Below are positions 26,727 to 35,667 of a stretch of DNA of 64,000 bases, piece after piece. The DNA lies in assembly GCF_000422785.1 (NCBI RefSeq), contig NZ_KE383919.1, positions 229,704 to 293,703 on the forward strand, in the 5' to 3' direction. A program made the translations under genes and the position numbers. The stretch comes from Pseudovibrio exalbescens DSM 16456. GTDB taxonomy: Bacteria; Pseudomonadota; Alphaproteobacteria; Rhizobiales; Stappiaceae. The number at the start of each line of letters is the position of its first letter. Within the stretch, counting starts at the first letter, position 1. The notes beneath the pieces were generated by a model. The model was not told where the DNA came from and made no database searches. It saw nothing but the letters and a program-made list of their open reading frames with translations.

Positions 26727-27218
26727 TCAGGCGCCGGTTACCTTTGGCTTTTCGCTGGGCACATACGCAAGGGGCAACTCGGTCGTGTATTTGATCTGTT
26801 CCATTGCGAAGGTTGTTGACACGTCTGCGATATCAATCTTTGCGATCAACCGCTTGTAGAACGCATCGTAAGCATCGATGTCCGGCACAGCGACACGCAG
26901 CAGATAATCCACCTGCCCCGCCATGCGATAAAACTCCACAACCTCTGGAAACTCCTTGATCACGTCCGCGAACTTGCGCAGCCAATCATCGGTATGCTGG
27001 TTTGTTGTAATGGCAACAAAAGCTGTCACCTTGGCGTTGACCTTGGTGGGGTCCAAAAGCGCCACACGGCCAGTTATCACGCCATCTTCTTCGAGTTTCT
27101 GAATGCGTCGCCAGCATGGCGTCGTTGACAAGCCGACACGTCGACCGATTTCCGCAACAGGCACGGTGCAGTCTTCCTGCAGAATGGAAAGGATACGGCG
27201 GTCAATACGATCGATCAT
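26727..27218 (-). CDS. Lrp/AsnC family transcriptional regulator
   Basis: This 163-residue regulator has the winged helix-turn-helix at residues 1-60 (MIDRIDRRILSILQEDCTVP, RRVGLSTTPCWRRIQKLEEDGVI) and a RAM ligand-binding domain at residues 70-150 (KVTAFVAITTNQH, VVEFYRMAGQVDYLLRVAV). Members sense amino acids and form octamers that wrap DNA. The Cys-containing recognition helix (TTPCWRRI) is common to Lrp subtypes that are adjacent to, or regulate, amino-acid catabolism genes. The neighbouring convergent dehydrogenase and the ABC operon are possible targets but there is no direct evidence. Confidence 0.92.
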   Translation of the reverse strand: MIDRIDRRILSILQEDCTVPVAEIGRRVGLSTTPCWRRIQKLEEDGVITGRVALLDPTKVNAKVTAFVAITTNQHTDDWLRKFADVIKEFPEVVEFYRMAGQVDYLLRVAVPDIDAYDAFYKRLIAKIDIADVSTTFAMEQIKYTTELPLAYVPSEKPKVTGA

Positions 27219-27502
27219 GAAATGCCTCGGAATACCTGTTGGCTGGCAGCAGCTGACTCTGAATACGCATCATATCGACTGGGTCACGCTGTGCGACGAT
27301 CCATTTTTTCTATTCAGCAGAGATAATAGATCATCATTCTAATATCCAGCTGAAATCAGCGCTCCAGTTTCTCAACAACTCAACCAGAAGCCTTTAGTGT
27401 GGAAGCACTTTCTATTTGGCAGTTCAGGTTCCCACCCTGACTGTGAAACCGACCTCGGCATTCCCATGGCCCGTGCCGCTAATGCGTCGGAACTGAGGTC
27501 GC

Positions 27503-28147
27503 TCAGGCCACAAGCCGGGCGACCTCCTTTTTCACCAGAGGCAGCACATCGTTGGCAAACCAAGGATTTTTGTTCAGCCAGGCGTTATTGCGCCACGATG
27601 GATGCGGCAATGGAATAACAGCAGGCCCCTGCCCTTCGCGGCGGCGCTCGCAGGTCATATCCCAGATCCGCTGGTAATCAGCTACTGTTTCGCGCAATCG
27701 AGAATGAGCCAATTCTCCCAGATGATAGGCATGCGCATACGCTCCCACAGCCAACACCGTCTCCACCTGTGGCATGTGCGCAAATACGGTGTCATGCCAT
27801 GTTCGGCGGCACTCCGGTCTGGGCGGCTTGTCACCCCCCTTTGCATCAAGCCCCGGAAAACAAAAACCCATCGGGACAATAGACAGACGCCTTGCATCGT
27901 AAAACACGTCTTCGCCAATGCCCATCCAATCCCGGAGTCGATCGCCCGACGGGTCCGTGAAGGGGCGCCCGGAGGCATGAACTCTGGTACCGGGCGCTTG
28001 CCCACTGACGCAGATGCGCGCGGTGGCAGAAAGCACGGCGACTGGTCGCGGCTCATGCGGCAACGGCTTACCTCGAGGCGCCTCTACACACACACGGCAC
28101 CCAACAATCTTTCCATGCAATTCGGCAATCGCCTGCCGCTGAGACAC
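27503..28147 (-). CDS. Uracil-DNA glycosylase family protein, Fe-S (family 4-like)
   Basis: From the GTG at 28147 this is 214 residues. It carries the UDG motif A variant CVSGQAPGTRVHASGRPFTD and motif B HPSWRNN, with LAVGAYAHAYHL between. Four cysteines fit the family 4 [4Fe-4S] pattern: Cys17 and Cys20 (CRVC), one in CFPGLDAKG and one in PECRRTWHD. It would remove uracil or a related lesion from DNA. The start is unsure: GTG 28180 lies inside the preceding gst frame, while GTG 28147 has an AGGTGG ribosome site. The gene overlaps or abuts the glutathione S-transferase gene, so the two are cotranscribed. Substrate preference is unknown. Confidence 0.82.
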   Translation of the reverse strand: MSQRQAIAELHGKIVGCRVCVEAPRGKPLPHEPRPVAVLSATARICVSGQAPGTRVHASGRPFTDPSGDRLRDWMGIGEDVFYDARRLSIVPMGFCFPGLDAKGGDKPPRPECRRTWHDTVFAHMPQVETVLAVGAYAHAYHLGELAHSRLRETVADYQRIWDMTCERRREGQGPAVIPLPHPSWRNNAWLNKNPWFANDVLPLVKKEVARLVA

Positions 28148-28154
28148 CGTCCAC

Positions 28155-28766
28155 CTATCCCTTGATGCTTGGCCTTTCACGCAAGCGCTCTGCCCACCGA
28201 TTCAAATGGATAAATCGCTCAGGCACCTCGATCCTGGCCGGTTTGCAGAAGTTGATTGCTACATAAGCGGTAATGTCTGCAATTGTAAACGTGTCGCCGG
28301 CCACATAGTCATGGGTAGTCAGTTGTTCATCAAAGATCGCCATCGCCTCATCCACCTTCGGACGATTAGCCTCAGACCACGCCTCGATCTGGGGAACTTC
28401 AAGATGCGCCATGGCGGGATGGGCATGACGGAAAACATGGGTGATCGGCAAAAAAAGGTTCAGTTCCGCGCGCCGGTTCCACATCTCAATGACAGCTTGT
28501 TCTTCTGCCGTCCGCCCCATCAATGCGGGTTCCGGATTCAGAACCTCAAAATATCGACAAATCGCGACAGACTCCGAGATGACCGTCCCGTTGTCCAATA
28601 AAAGGACAGGCACACGCTTCATCGGATTCATCTGCACAAAGGCATCTGCCTTGGCCTCCTCCTTCATTATGTCGATGGTCTCAGTGTTAACCTTAACCCC
28701 TTTCTCACGCAAAAAGATTTCGACACGGACCGGATTGGGTGCGCGCTCTGATAGAAATAATTTCAT
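28155..28766 (-). CDS. Glutathione S-transferase
   Basis: This 203-residue cytosolic protein has the GST N-terminal thioredoxin fold (residues 1-80: MKLFLSERAPNPVRVEIFLREKG, MNPMKRVPVLLLDNGTVISES) including the cis-Pro before VLLL and the glutathione-contacting ES. The all-alpha C-terminal domain follows (about residues 90-200: EMWNRRAELNLFLP, FTIADITAYVAINF). Ser6 or a nearby residue could activate glutathione. Such GSTs usually detoxify electrophiles or peroxides. It is upstream of the UDG-like gene on the same strand, an uncommon pairing that could serve DNA damage by reactive compounds. Confidence 0.9.
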   Translation of the reverse strand: MKLFLSERAPNPVRVEIFLREKGVKVNTETIDIMKEEAKADAFVQMNPMKRVPVLLLDNGTVISESVAICRYFEVLNPEPALMGRTAEEQAVIEMWNRRAELNLFLPITHVFRHAHPAMAHLEVPQIEAWSEANRPKVDEAMAIFDEQLTTHDYVAGDTFTIADITAYVAINFCKPARIEVPERFIHLNRWAERLRERPSIKG

Positions 28767-28968
28767 AGTCCACCTCCCACACTCTTAACGCGAATACCGT
28801 AGATGTTACAGCGCATTTGTGCCAATACAAGCCAGTAGTTTAAATAGCAAAATTCCCGATTAACATATTATTAACCATAGTATTCAGAGCATTATTAAGA
28901 AAAAGTGTTCATGGTGGCCAAATAGGGAAGTATCCGGTCAGTCTATTTAAAAAACAGGCCATTGAGCA

Positions 28969-30507
28969 ATGAGCAAGGTAAACAAGCAAAGTATTTTTGG
29001 AACAAAGGGGTTTGATGATGAAAGATCGGCCCGGCGGCGGCGCTTTGCCCGCTCTCTGCGGTTGAGAGACGGTGCGCCGGCGCCTTCCTCATGTCATCGC
29101 AGCTTTGATGCCGAACTTGTGTTCCTTTTTGTCAAGAACCGGCTTAGCGCAGCCTATGCCCTGCCCCTGTTCATGACTACTGTTGCTGCCATCTCACTGC
29201 TTTGGTTGCCTTTGATCTGGATATCCGGCTGGTTGTTTCTGTCGTTGTGCGCACATCTGGTCATCTACTGGCGTACCCGGCGCCTGGAACCCAAACTGGT
29301 TCGGCGTAATAAACTTCCGTCGATCAAAACGCAGTTGATTTTGGGCGACACTATATACGGCGTGATCTGGGCGAGTTATTTGCTGCTCAGCTTGCAGCCA
29401 GTGCCATTACCCGGCCTTGATGTCTTTCAGTTCGCCATCGTGCTGGTCGTCATTGCCATGAGCACCATGTTGTCTTTTGCGGTACCCATGGCCCTTTTTG
29501 CGGCCACGCTGCCGATCACGGCCACTCTTGTGGTCTGCTTCCTGCATTATGGCAGTTCCATGCACTTTGCCATGGGCGCCATGGCCATTGGCGCTCAAGG
29601 ATTCTTTGCCATCCTGTCACAGCAGCTCTTTCGTTCCTCTCTTCTCATCATGTCAACACGGGCTGAAAAAGATGATCTTATTGCGGAGATGGAACAAGTG
29701 AATGCATTGGCCCTTGAGAGCCGGCGGCGGGCAGAAGATGCAAATCTGGCCAAATCCCGCTTTCTCGCCACGATGAGTCACGAGCTCCGAACCCCATTAA
29801 ATGCTATCCTTGGATTTTCGGAGGTCATGAAAGATGAGGTTTTCGGACCAATGAAAAATACGGCGTATCTGGACTACGCCAAAGACATTCACAGTTCCGG
29901 GGAGCACCTCCTGAACCTCATCAATGAAATACTGGATTTGTCCCGCATTGAAGCGGGACGCTATGAGCTGAATGAAGAAGCCGTTCTGCTTGACGAGGTT
30001 GTCGCGCGGTGCAAGGGCATGATGCATGTCCGCATTCAGGACAAGGCTCTCACTGTGACCGAGCATTACGAAAACGACTTACCACAGCTGCTAGCAGATG
30101 AACGCGCGGTTCGTCAGATGGTTTTGAATCTGATGGCCAATGCCGTGAAGTTTACCCCAAAAGGCGGCATGATTTCCCTGACCGTGGGATCAACGGAAAC
30201 GGGTGGCCAGCATGTGACGATACGGGACAACGGCCCCGGGATACCCGAGGAGGAAATTCCGACCGTGCTTCAGGCTTTCGGACAGGGCACACAGGCCATA
30301 CAGAGCGCGGAACAAGGAACCGGCCTGGGCCTGTCGATTGTTCAGGCTCTTGCTCAGATGCATGGAGGCACGTTTGATCTGGCCTCACGCCCTGACAACG
30401 GTACTGTCGTGCGTATCGAGTTCCCACCCAGCCGGGTGAGACGCGATCCAACGTCAACCCCCCGTGCCGCGTCCGGCCGATTTGATGGCATGTTGAAGGC
30501 GGGCTGA
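28969..30507 (+). CDS. Membrane sensor histidine kinase, PleC/PdhS-like
   Basis: This 512-residue protein starts with a basic tail. About six membrane helices lie at residues 50-220 (for example ALPLFMTTVAAISLLWLPLIW, FQFAIVLVVIAMSTML, ITATLVVCFLHY). A short coiled linker (ALESRRRAEDANLAKSRFLA) follows. The HisKA domain has the phospho-accepting His271 in MSHELRTPLNAILGFSEVMK. The HATPase domain has N-box LNLMANAVKFTPKGG, G1 IRDNGPGIPEEE and G2 GTGLGLSIVQAL. It is an orphan: no response regulator gene is adjacent. HisKA sequences like this one in alphaproteobacteria often feed the DivK/PleD cell-cycle pathway; the signal is unknown. Confidence 0.92.
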   Translation: MSKVNKQSIFGTKGFDDERSARRRRFARSLRLRDGAPAPSSCHRSFDAELVFLFVKNRLSAAYALPLFMTTVAAISLLWLPLIWISGWLFLSLCAHLVIYWRTRRLEPKLVRRNKLPSIKTQLILGDTIYGVIWASYLLLSLQPVPLPGLDVFQFAIVLVVIAMSTMLSFAVPMALFAATLPITATLVVCFLHYGSSMHFAMGAMAIGAQGFFAILSQQLFRSSLLIMSTRAEKDDLIAEMEQVNALALESRRRAEDANLAKSRFLATMSHELRTPLNAILGFSEVMKDEVFGPMKNTAYLDYAKDIHSSGEHLLNLINEILDLSRIEAGRYELNEEAVLLDEVVARCKGMMHVRIQDKALTVTEHYENDLPQLLADERAVRQMVLNLMANAVKFTPKGGMISLTVGSTETGGQHVTIRDNGPGIPEEEIPTVLQAFGQGTQAIQSAEQGTGLGLSIVQALAQMHGGTFDLASRPDNGTVVRIEFPPSRVRRDPTSTPRAASGRFDGMLKAG

Positions 30508-30539
30508 ACCGCCCGCCGCCCCTGTCGGCCCGAGGCCGA

Positions 30540-31568
30540 TCAGTCCTTGTTCAGAACCCCTGCGTCTTCGAAAGTCGCCATGCCGGAATGGGTCGCTGCA
30601 GCTGCCTTGATGATACCCGCTGCCACGGCCGCGCCTGTCCCTTCTCCGAGTCGCATGCCAAGGTCCAGAAGAGGTTTGCCATTCATGGCATCGATGGCCT
30701 TCTGGTGGGCTGGTTCGGCCGAAACATGGGCGAAAATGCAGTGATCAAGTGCGCGCTCATCCATTTTGTAAAGGATCGCTGCAGCGGCACTGGTTACAAA
30801 CCCATCAATGACCACCGGCACCTGCTGCATGCGTGCGGCGAGAATGAGACCTGTCATTGCTGCAATTTCTCGCCCACCGAGGCGACGCAAAACTTCAAAA
30901 GGCTCAAGCTTTTCCGGTCCGCCGCACCGCTCAACAGCTTCTTCAACGACCTTGACCTTGAGTTCAAGGGCATCACCTTCCACACCGGTGCCAGGCCCTA
31001 CCCAATCTCGCGCCGAACCGCCGAACAGGGCGTGAAAAATGGCTGCTGCAACCGTGGTATTGCCAATGCCCATCTCTCCGAGGCACACAAGGTCGCTGCC
31101 GCCAGACAAGGCTTCCATTCCAAAGGCCATGGTTGCGGCACAGTCCGCTTCTTCAAAGGCATCTTCTACCGAAATATCGGCTGTGGGAATTTCCAAGGCC
31201 AATTCAAACACCTTGAGACCGAGATCGTAAGCAATACAAAGCTGATTGATGGCCGCCCCACCTGCCGCAAAGTTGGAGACCATCTGCTCGGTCACTTCAA
31301 TGGGAAATGCAGAAACGCCGCGCTTGGCAACACCATGATTGCCGGCAAAAACCGCGACCAATGGACGACTGACCCGCGGTTTCGGCTGCCCCTGCCACGC
31401 GGCAAGCCATTCAACGAGATCCTCAAGACGCCCAAGTGAGCCCGCCGGTTTCGTCAATTGAGTTTCGCGCTGACGCACTGCTGCAACGGCCTCCATGTCC
31501 GGTCCCGGCATCGTCTCCACCAGGGCACGAAAGTCATCAAATGGCAGGGCGGAAGTAGACATGGACAT
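30540..31568 (-). CDS. cobT: Nicotinate-nucleotide-dimethylbenzimidazole phosphoribosyltransferase
   Basis: This 342-residue enzyme makes alpha-ribazole phosphate, the lower-ligand nucleotide of cobalamin. It shows the family blocks KPAGSLGRLEDLVEWLAAWQG, VFAGNHGVAKRGVSAFP, MVSNFAAGGAAINQL, GEMGIGNTTVAAAI and the C-terminal LLDLGMRLGEGTGA, which contains the catalytic Glu. It is divergent from cobS, the next enzyme of nucleotide loop assembly, with a 146-base gap. No cobalamin riboswitch was recognised in the gap. Confidence 0.95.
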   Translation of the reverse strand: MSMSTSALPFDDFRALVETMPGPDMEAVAAVRQRETQLTKPAGSLGRLEDLVEWLAAWQGQPKPRVSRPLVAVFAGNHGVAKRGVSAFPIEVTEQMVSNFAAGGAAINQLCIAYDLGLKVFELALEIPTADISVEDAFEEADCAATMAFGMEALSGGSDLVCLGEMGIGNTTVAAAIFHALFGGSARDWVGPGTGVEGDALELKVKVVEEAVERCGGPEKLEPFEVLRRLGGREIAAMTGLILAARMQQVPVVIDGFVTSAAAAILYKMDERALDHCIFAHVSAEPAHQKAIDAMNGKPLLDLGMRLGEGTGAAVAAGIIKAAAATHSGMATFEDAGVLNKD

Positions 31569-31714
31569 CGATATTCTCCAGAGCGGTTTTCTATGCGGTT
31601 TTGCTTGTTTGCTGACGTTGTTCTATAAGCAAGCGCGGGTGATTTACAATCTCTGATGCGCGGCACATGTGCACCGCAGCAATGCCTGTCAATAGATGCG
31701 CGAAGGCCATTTGA

Positions 31715-32533
31715 ATGCCGACTTTCAGTCAACCGGACCATTCCGAACCTAGAGAACAGTCCTTACCCGTTGATATCGCTACGTGTATTCGTTTCTTCTC
31801 ACGGATACCGATACCAGCTTTAGGGCCTGATGATGTGATTGATCAACCACCCGATTTTCGGCGCACGGCCCGCGCCATCCCGCTGGCGGGGCTGTTGATT
31901 TCTCTACCTGCCGCCTGCGTGCTGTTGTTGTTTTCAGCAACGGATCTGCCTGACTTGGTCGTGGCAACTTCTTGTGTTGCGCTGACGGCGATTCTGACCG
32001 GTTGTCTGCATGAAGATGGCCTGACGGATGTGTTTGATGGTTTTTTTGGCGGCCACACCCGAGAAAAGCGTCTCCTCATCATGCATGACAGTCGCATCGG
32101 CACTTTTGGCGCACTGGGCATGATGTTGACCGTTCTCCTGCGCATCGCACTGCTCGCACAAGCATTGGATGCGTTCGGAGCGTTTGTGGCTGCCGTGCTC
32201 TATATCACTTCGGAGGCATTGGCCCGGTGCTTCATGGTCATAGCATGGAACAGCCAACCCTCTGCCAACCCGGGCGGGCTGGGGCAACGCTTCGGGTTAC
32301 CAGATTGGGAGGCCGCGATTTGGGCCGTTTTAAGCGCTCTCTTTCTTACGCTTGTCACGACGTTAGTTGTAGCGCCCCTTTCCGGTATGATTGCGGGTCT
32401 GGTCTCCGCAGCAATGGCTTATGGTCTGGTACTTCTGGCCCGCCGCAAAATCGGCGGCATGAGCGGCGATGTGCTTGGAGCCCTCCAGCAAATTGCAAGC
32501 CTTGCATTTCTTTTCGGACTGTTTCTTCTGTGA
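31715..32533 (+). CDS. cobS: Adenosylcobinamide-GDP ribazoletransferase (cobalamin synthase)
   Basis: This 272-residue membrane enzyme joins alpha-ribazole (phosphate) to adenosylcobinamide-GDP, the last step of cobalamin synthesis. Conserved features are FFSRIPIPALG at the start, GCLHEDGLTDVFDGFFGG (the acidic metal-binding motif HEDGLxDxxDG), and MHDSRIGTFGALGMML. About six hydrophobic helices occupy the rest. It starts at ATG 31715 and is divergent from cobT. Confidence 0.94.
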   Translation: MPTFSQPDHSEPREQSLPVDIATCIRFFSRIPIPALGPDDVIDQPPDFRRTARAIPLAGLLISLPAACVLLLFSATDLPDLVVATSCVALTAILTGCLHEDGLTDVFDGFFGGHTREKRLLIMHDSRIGTFGALGMMLTVLLRIALLAQALDAFGAFVAAVLYITSEALARCFMVIAWNSQPSANPGGLGQRFGLPDWEAAIWAVLSALFLTLVTTLVVAPLSGMIAGLVSAAMAYGLVLLARRKIGGMSGDVLGALQQIASLAFLFGLFLL

Positions 32534-32659
32534 GCTTTCATAGCACTATCGCAGAATCATGTAGATGCTGTGGAGGAGAGACCATCCCGCGACAAATCCG
32601 GGGTGACGCAAGCATTCAGTCCCTCAACAATTCGGGATGATGATGGGAAAGGCAACCTT

Positions 32660-33862
32660 GTGAGGCACCTACTGGATCAGATCCGCATTAGGCCCGTTTT
32701 GACGGTTGTGTTGGTCATGCTCGTTGCCGGGTGCACAGCGCGGCCAAGAACAGGAGCCATGGAAGTGGCTCTGACCCCGGCGGAGGGCGCTCAAGAAGTC
32801 AGCATGTTGATCGCAACGACACGGACCCGATCCAAGGAACCAAACACTCTGTTTGGGGTACAACGAAACGGTCAAACAGATTACGCCCAAGCCACCGTCT
32901 CGATCCCGCCAAGCCACAAACCGGGCCGCGTAACACTTCCCAATCCACCGCCGGGAGATCCGCAAACACAGTTCGTAGTACGATCGGCTGACTTCATTGA
33001 CGGAAACGCTGCCTTTCGGAAGGATCTGAGCAGTAAACTTGCGGCGGAGCCCAAGGGCCAACGAAATGTGATGATTTTCATTCACGGCTACAACACGCTG
33101 TTCGCGGAAGCTGTTTTCCGCTTTGCCCAATTTACACACGACTCAGGTTATCAGGGCGTGCCGATCCTGTTCACCTGGGCCTCCATCGGAGACGTGACCG
33201 GCTACATTTACGACACCAACAGCGCTACGATTGCCCGCAATGCGCTGGAGCGCCTGCTGGTCGATGTTGCTGCCGAGAATCCAGATCAAATTGTCATCAT
33301 GGCCCATTCACTTGGCAACTGGGCCTTGCTGGAAACCCTGCGCCAGATGGAGTTATCCGGCAACAGCATCATCAATGATCCAGACGTGACGGTCGTATTG
33401 GCCGCCCCGGATGTGGACGTGGATGTCTTCCAACACCATATGGAAATATTGAAGCAGCCCAACAATCCGTTTGTGGTCCTTACCTCACAAGACGATCGGG
33501 CTCTCGGTATTTCGGGAACGATTGCCGGTGGGCGCGGGCGGGTCGGATCTTACGCGGACAATGAACAACTGGCGGAACTTGGTGTGATCGTCTTGGACCT
33601 GACGAATATCGAAGCCAGCGATGCTGCCAATCATAACAAGTTTGCGGATTTGGCAACGCAAATCCCGCAGGTAGCAAGCGCAGTTTCGCAACAAATCGAC
33701 AGAGATGAGGATCGCGAAACCGGATTTGCACAGTCGATTGGTGCCGCCGGTCGGGATCTTGGGAGTTTTATCGGCAATGCGGCGAGCGTCGTCATCACCG
33801 TGCCTCGTTCCATTGCACGCGCCGGGCAAACACGTGCGGTTGTCCCGGCCAACGCCAACTAA
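32660..33862 (+). CDS. Lipoprotein with alpha/beta-hydrolase domain (DUF900 type)
   Basis: This 400-residue protein is predicted to be exported and lipidated. From GTG 32660 the start is a signal with TVVLVMLVAGC, the Cys at residue 25 being the lipidation site. The hydrolase fold contains MIFIHGYNTLFAEAVFRFAQ (the oxyanion HGYN motif of DUF900), TWASIGDVTGYIYD, the nucleophile elbow MAHSLGNWALLE, and VVLAAPDVDVDVF. DUF900 proteins are putative esterases or peptidases; the substrate is unknown. The frame opens at GTG 32570, but the extra residues have no signal-like content. It follows cobS without obvious functional connection. Confidence 0.82.
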   Translation: MRHLLDQIRIRPVLTVVLVMLVAGCTARPRTGAMEVALTPAEGAQEVSMLIATTRTRSKEPNTLFGVQRNGQTDYAQATVSIPPSHKPGRVTLPNPPPGDPQTQFVVRSADFIDGNAAFRKDLSSKLAAEPKGQRNVMIFIHGYNTLFAEAVFRFAQFTHDSGYQGVPILFTWASIGDVTGYIYDTNSATIARNALERLLVDVAAENPDQIVIMAHSLGNWALLETLRQMELSGNSIINDPDVTVVLAAPDVDVDVFQHHMEILKQPNNPFVVLTSQDDRALGISGTIAGGRGRVGSYADNEQLAELGVIVLDLTNIEASDAANHNKFADLATQIPQVASAVSQQIDRDEDRETGFAQSIGAAGRDLGSFIGNAASVVITVPRSIARAGQTRAVVPANAN

Positions 33863-33885
33863 CCACATCAGAAAGACAGGCTCGC

Positions 33886-34089
33886 ATGGAAACCTCGGTT
33901 GCCAGTCCCTGCATCAAGATTTGTCAGATCGACCCACAATCGAACCTGTGCACGGGTTGCTTGCGCACTCTGGACGAAATCGCCACATGGTCTGTCATGA
34001 ACGATGAGGAAAAACGGCGCACCATGGCCGCCGTGGAGCGGCGCCGCAAAAACGACGCGAACACGGAGGACACAGGGCAGTCATGGTAA
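33886..34089 (+). CDS. DUF1289 family small Cys-rich protein
   Basis: This 67-residue protein has the DUF1289 signature PCIKICQIDPQSNLCTGCLRT, with four Cys spaced CxxxC-x8-CxxC, and then ATWSVMNDEEKRRTM. The cysteines suggest zinc or Fe-S binding. The gene overlaps the next one by 7 bases, so the two are translationally coupled. The family has no established role. Confidence 0.9.
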   Translation: METSVASPCIKICQIDPQSNLCTGCLRTLDEIATWSVMNDEEKRRTMAAVERRRKNDANTEDTGQSW

Positions 34090-34784
34090 GGATTGGGCTG
34101 TTTTTATTGCTGGGCGCCATGGCTGTGGGTGTGGTTTCCGGTTATTTGATGGGACCGGATTTCCATTCATCCGAGTTGCAACAGATCGGCCCCCAAATGG
34201 TGGCGCTCTTGAGTGTGCTGCTTCTTGTCAGCGCTGGACTACTGGCCCGGCGACCTGCCGGTGGTGAGGTACTCAAGGCGACTGTTTTCTGGGGTGGGTT
34301 GGCTCTGCTTCTGGTAGCGCTTTATGCGTACCGTCACGAGTTTTCGGTGATCAAGGATCGCATTCTGGCAGAACTCGTTCCCGGCCATGCTGTTTCCATG
34401 GCAGGCGGAGAGATTGCCATCGCTCGTGCCGGCAATGGCCAGTTTATGTTGAATGCGCAGGTCAATGGCACCACTCTGCCCTTTCTGGTGGATACAGGCG
34501 CCTCACACATCACCTTGACCCAAGAAGATGCGCGTAGCGCCGGCTTTCCCGTTGATCAGTTGAGCTACCGTGTTCCGGTGGAGACCGCCAATGGCATTGG
34601 CTATGTTGCCCCCGTGCGCATTTCGGAGCTTCGCATCAATGACATTGCCCTGAATGAAGCGCGGGCCTTCGTTGCTCAGGCCGGCATGTTGAATGACAGC
34701 CTGTTGGGCATGAGCACGCTGGATCGGTTTAGCGGCATTCGTGTTGAAGGCGATCGAATGATCCTGACACCGCGCCCGCACTAG
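34083..34784 (+). CDS. Membrane-anchored retropepsin-like aspartic protease (TIGR02281)
   Basis: This 233-residue protein has three predicted N-terminal helices (FLLLGAMAVGVVSGYLMG, VALLSVLLLVSAGLLA, VFWGGLALLLVALYAYRH). A periplasm-facing single retropepsin domain follows, with the active-site loop FLVDTGASHITLT and flap-region strands around LGMSTLDRFSGIRVEGDRM. One lobe only means it must dimerise to be active. TIGR02281 proteins occur widely in alphaproteobacteria; substrates are unknown. It is coupled by overlap to DUF1289 upstream, a pairing I take as functional. Confidence 0.9.
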   Translation: MVRIGLFLLLGAMAVGVVSGYLMGPDFHSSELQQIGPQMVALLSVLLLVSAGLLARRPAGGEVLKATVFWGGLALLLVALYAYRHEFSVIKDRILAELVPGHAVSMAGGEIAIARAGNGQFMLNAQVNGTTLPFLVDTGASHITLTQEDARSAGFPVDQLSYRVPVETANGIGYVAPVRISELRINDIALNEARAFVAQAGMLNDSLLGMSTLDRFSGIRVEGDRMILTPRPH

Positions 34785-34793
34785 CCCCCGGCA

Positions 34794-35615
34794 TCACAGC
34801 AGGCTGTATGCAAACCGGGCACATACCACCAGCAGGAAGATCCCAAAGGCGATTTCCAGGTGACGGCGCTTCATGAAGTGCGCCACCTTTGCGCCTACAG
34901 GTGCCATCGCAATGGACAGGGGAATGATGATGAGAACAGCCAACAGATTGACATAGCCCACCGACAGTGGTGGCAAGTCGGGATCGCCCCATCCCGCAAT
35001 CATCATTCCGATGACGCCGGGGATGGAAATCAAGACGCCAACCCCAGAGGAGGTTGCCACGGCTTGATGGATAGACCGATTGAACAGTGTCATGAAGGTA
35101 TTGGTCATGACACCACCCCCAATTCCCATAAGCGTGCTGAAAAACCCGATGCAAACACCGATGAGTGTGCGCAGCGGATTGCCGGGAATGTCATCACCTA
35201 GGCGCCAGCTCTCGCGATTGAAGAGCATGCGCATGGCCACCATGAAGGCTATGCCCATGAACACGAGCTTCAAGCCATCGCCCGAAATCCATGAAGCAAC
35301 CCAAGACGCCAGCATGACACCGGCAGGAACAGCAAGCGCCCAACTGGTAAGCAATTGATGGTCGACGGCGCCACGCGCCCGATGTGCAAAAAACGAGCGC
35401 AACGATGTAGGGACAATCACACCCAGCGATGTTGCCACAGACACATGCATGGCAATGGACGGATCCACACCGGCCGGAATGAGGACTGACAACAAAACAG
35501 GCACAAGAATGGCTCCGCCACCGATACCAAAAAGACCGGCCATGAAACCAGCCACACCGCCCGCAGCAACCAGCGCGGCCACCAACGGCAGCAGCTCACC
35601 CGAAAAATGTACCAT
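34794..35615 (-). CDS. TauE/SafE family sulfite/anion permease
   Basis: This 273-residue inner-membrane protein has eight or so helices in two repeats of the TauE family; GLFGIGGGAILVPVLLSVLI is the first repeat's glycine-rich motif and GFFSTLMGIGGGVMTNTFMTLF the second's. Members export sulfite, sulfoacetate or related anions. The chosen ATG at 35615 gives a normal N-terminus (MVHFSGELLPLVAALVAAGG); the frame extends to 35702 and would overlap dusA. It converges with the retropepsin gene at its 3' end. Confidence 0.9.
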   Translation of the reverse strand: MVHFSGELLPLVAALVAAGGVAGFMAGLFGIGGGAILVPVLLSVLIPAGVDPSIAMHVSVATSLGVIVPTSLRSFFAHRARGAVDHQLLTSWALAVPAGVMLASWVASWISGDGLKLVFMGIAFMVAMRMLFNRESWRLGDDIPGNPLRTLIGVCIGFFSTLMGIGGGVMTNTFMTLFNRSIHQAVATSSGVGVLISIPGVIGMMIAGWGDPDLPPLSVGYVNLLAVLIIIPLSIAMAPVGAKVAHFMKRRHLEIAFGIFLLVVCARFAYSLL

Positions 35616-35667
35616 GACCCAATCTTTCCCCGTCTGTAGAGCAGCTTGCCCTGGCCCACTTGTGATC

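Noticed and set aside
27219..27502. A tRNA or small RNA gene in the gap between lrp and the UDG-like gene
   Set aside because: A GGTTC-like T-arm fragment is visible, but no acceptor stem or complete cloverleaf can be drawn.
30540..31714. A cobalamin riboswitch between cobT and cobS
   Set aside because: The 146-base gap is short and I could not find the conserved B12-box sequence on either strand.
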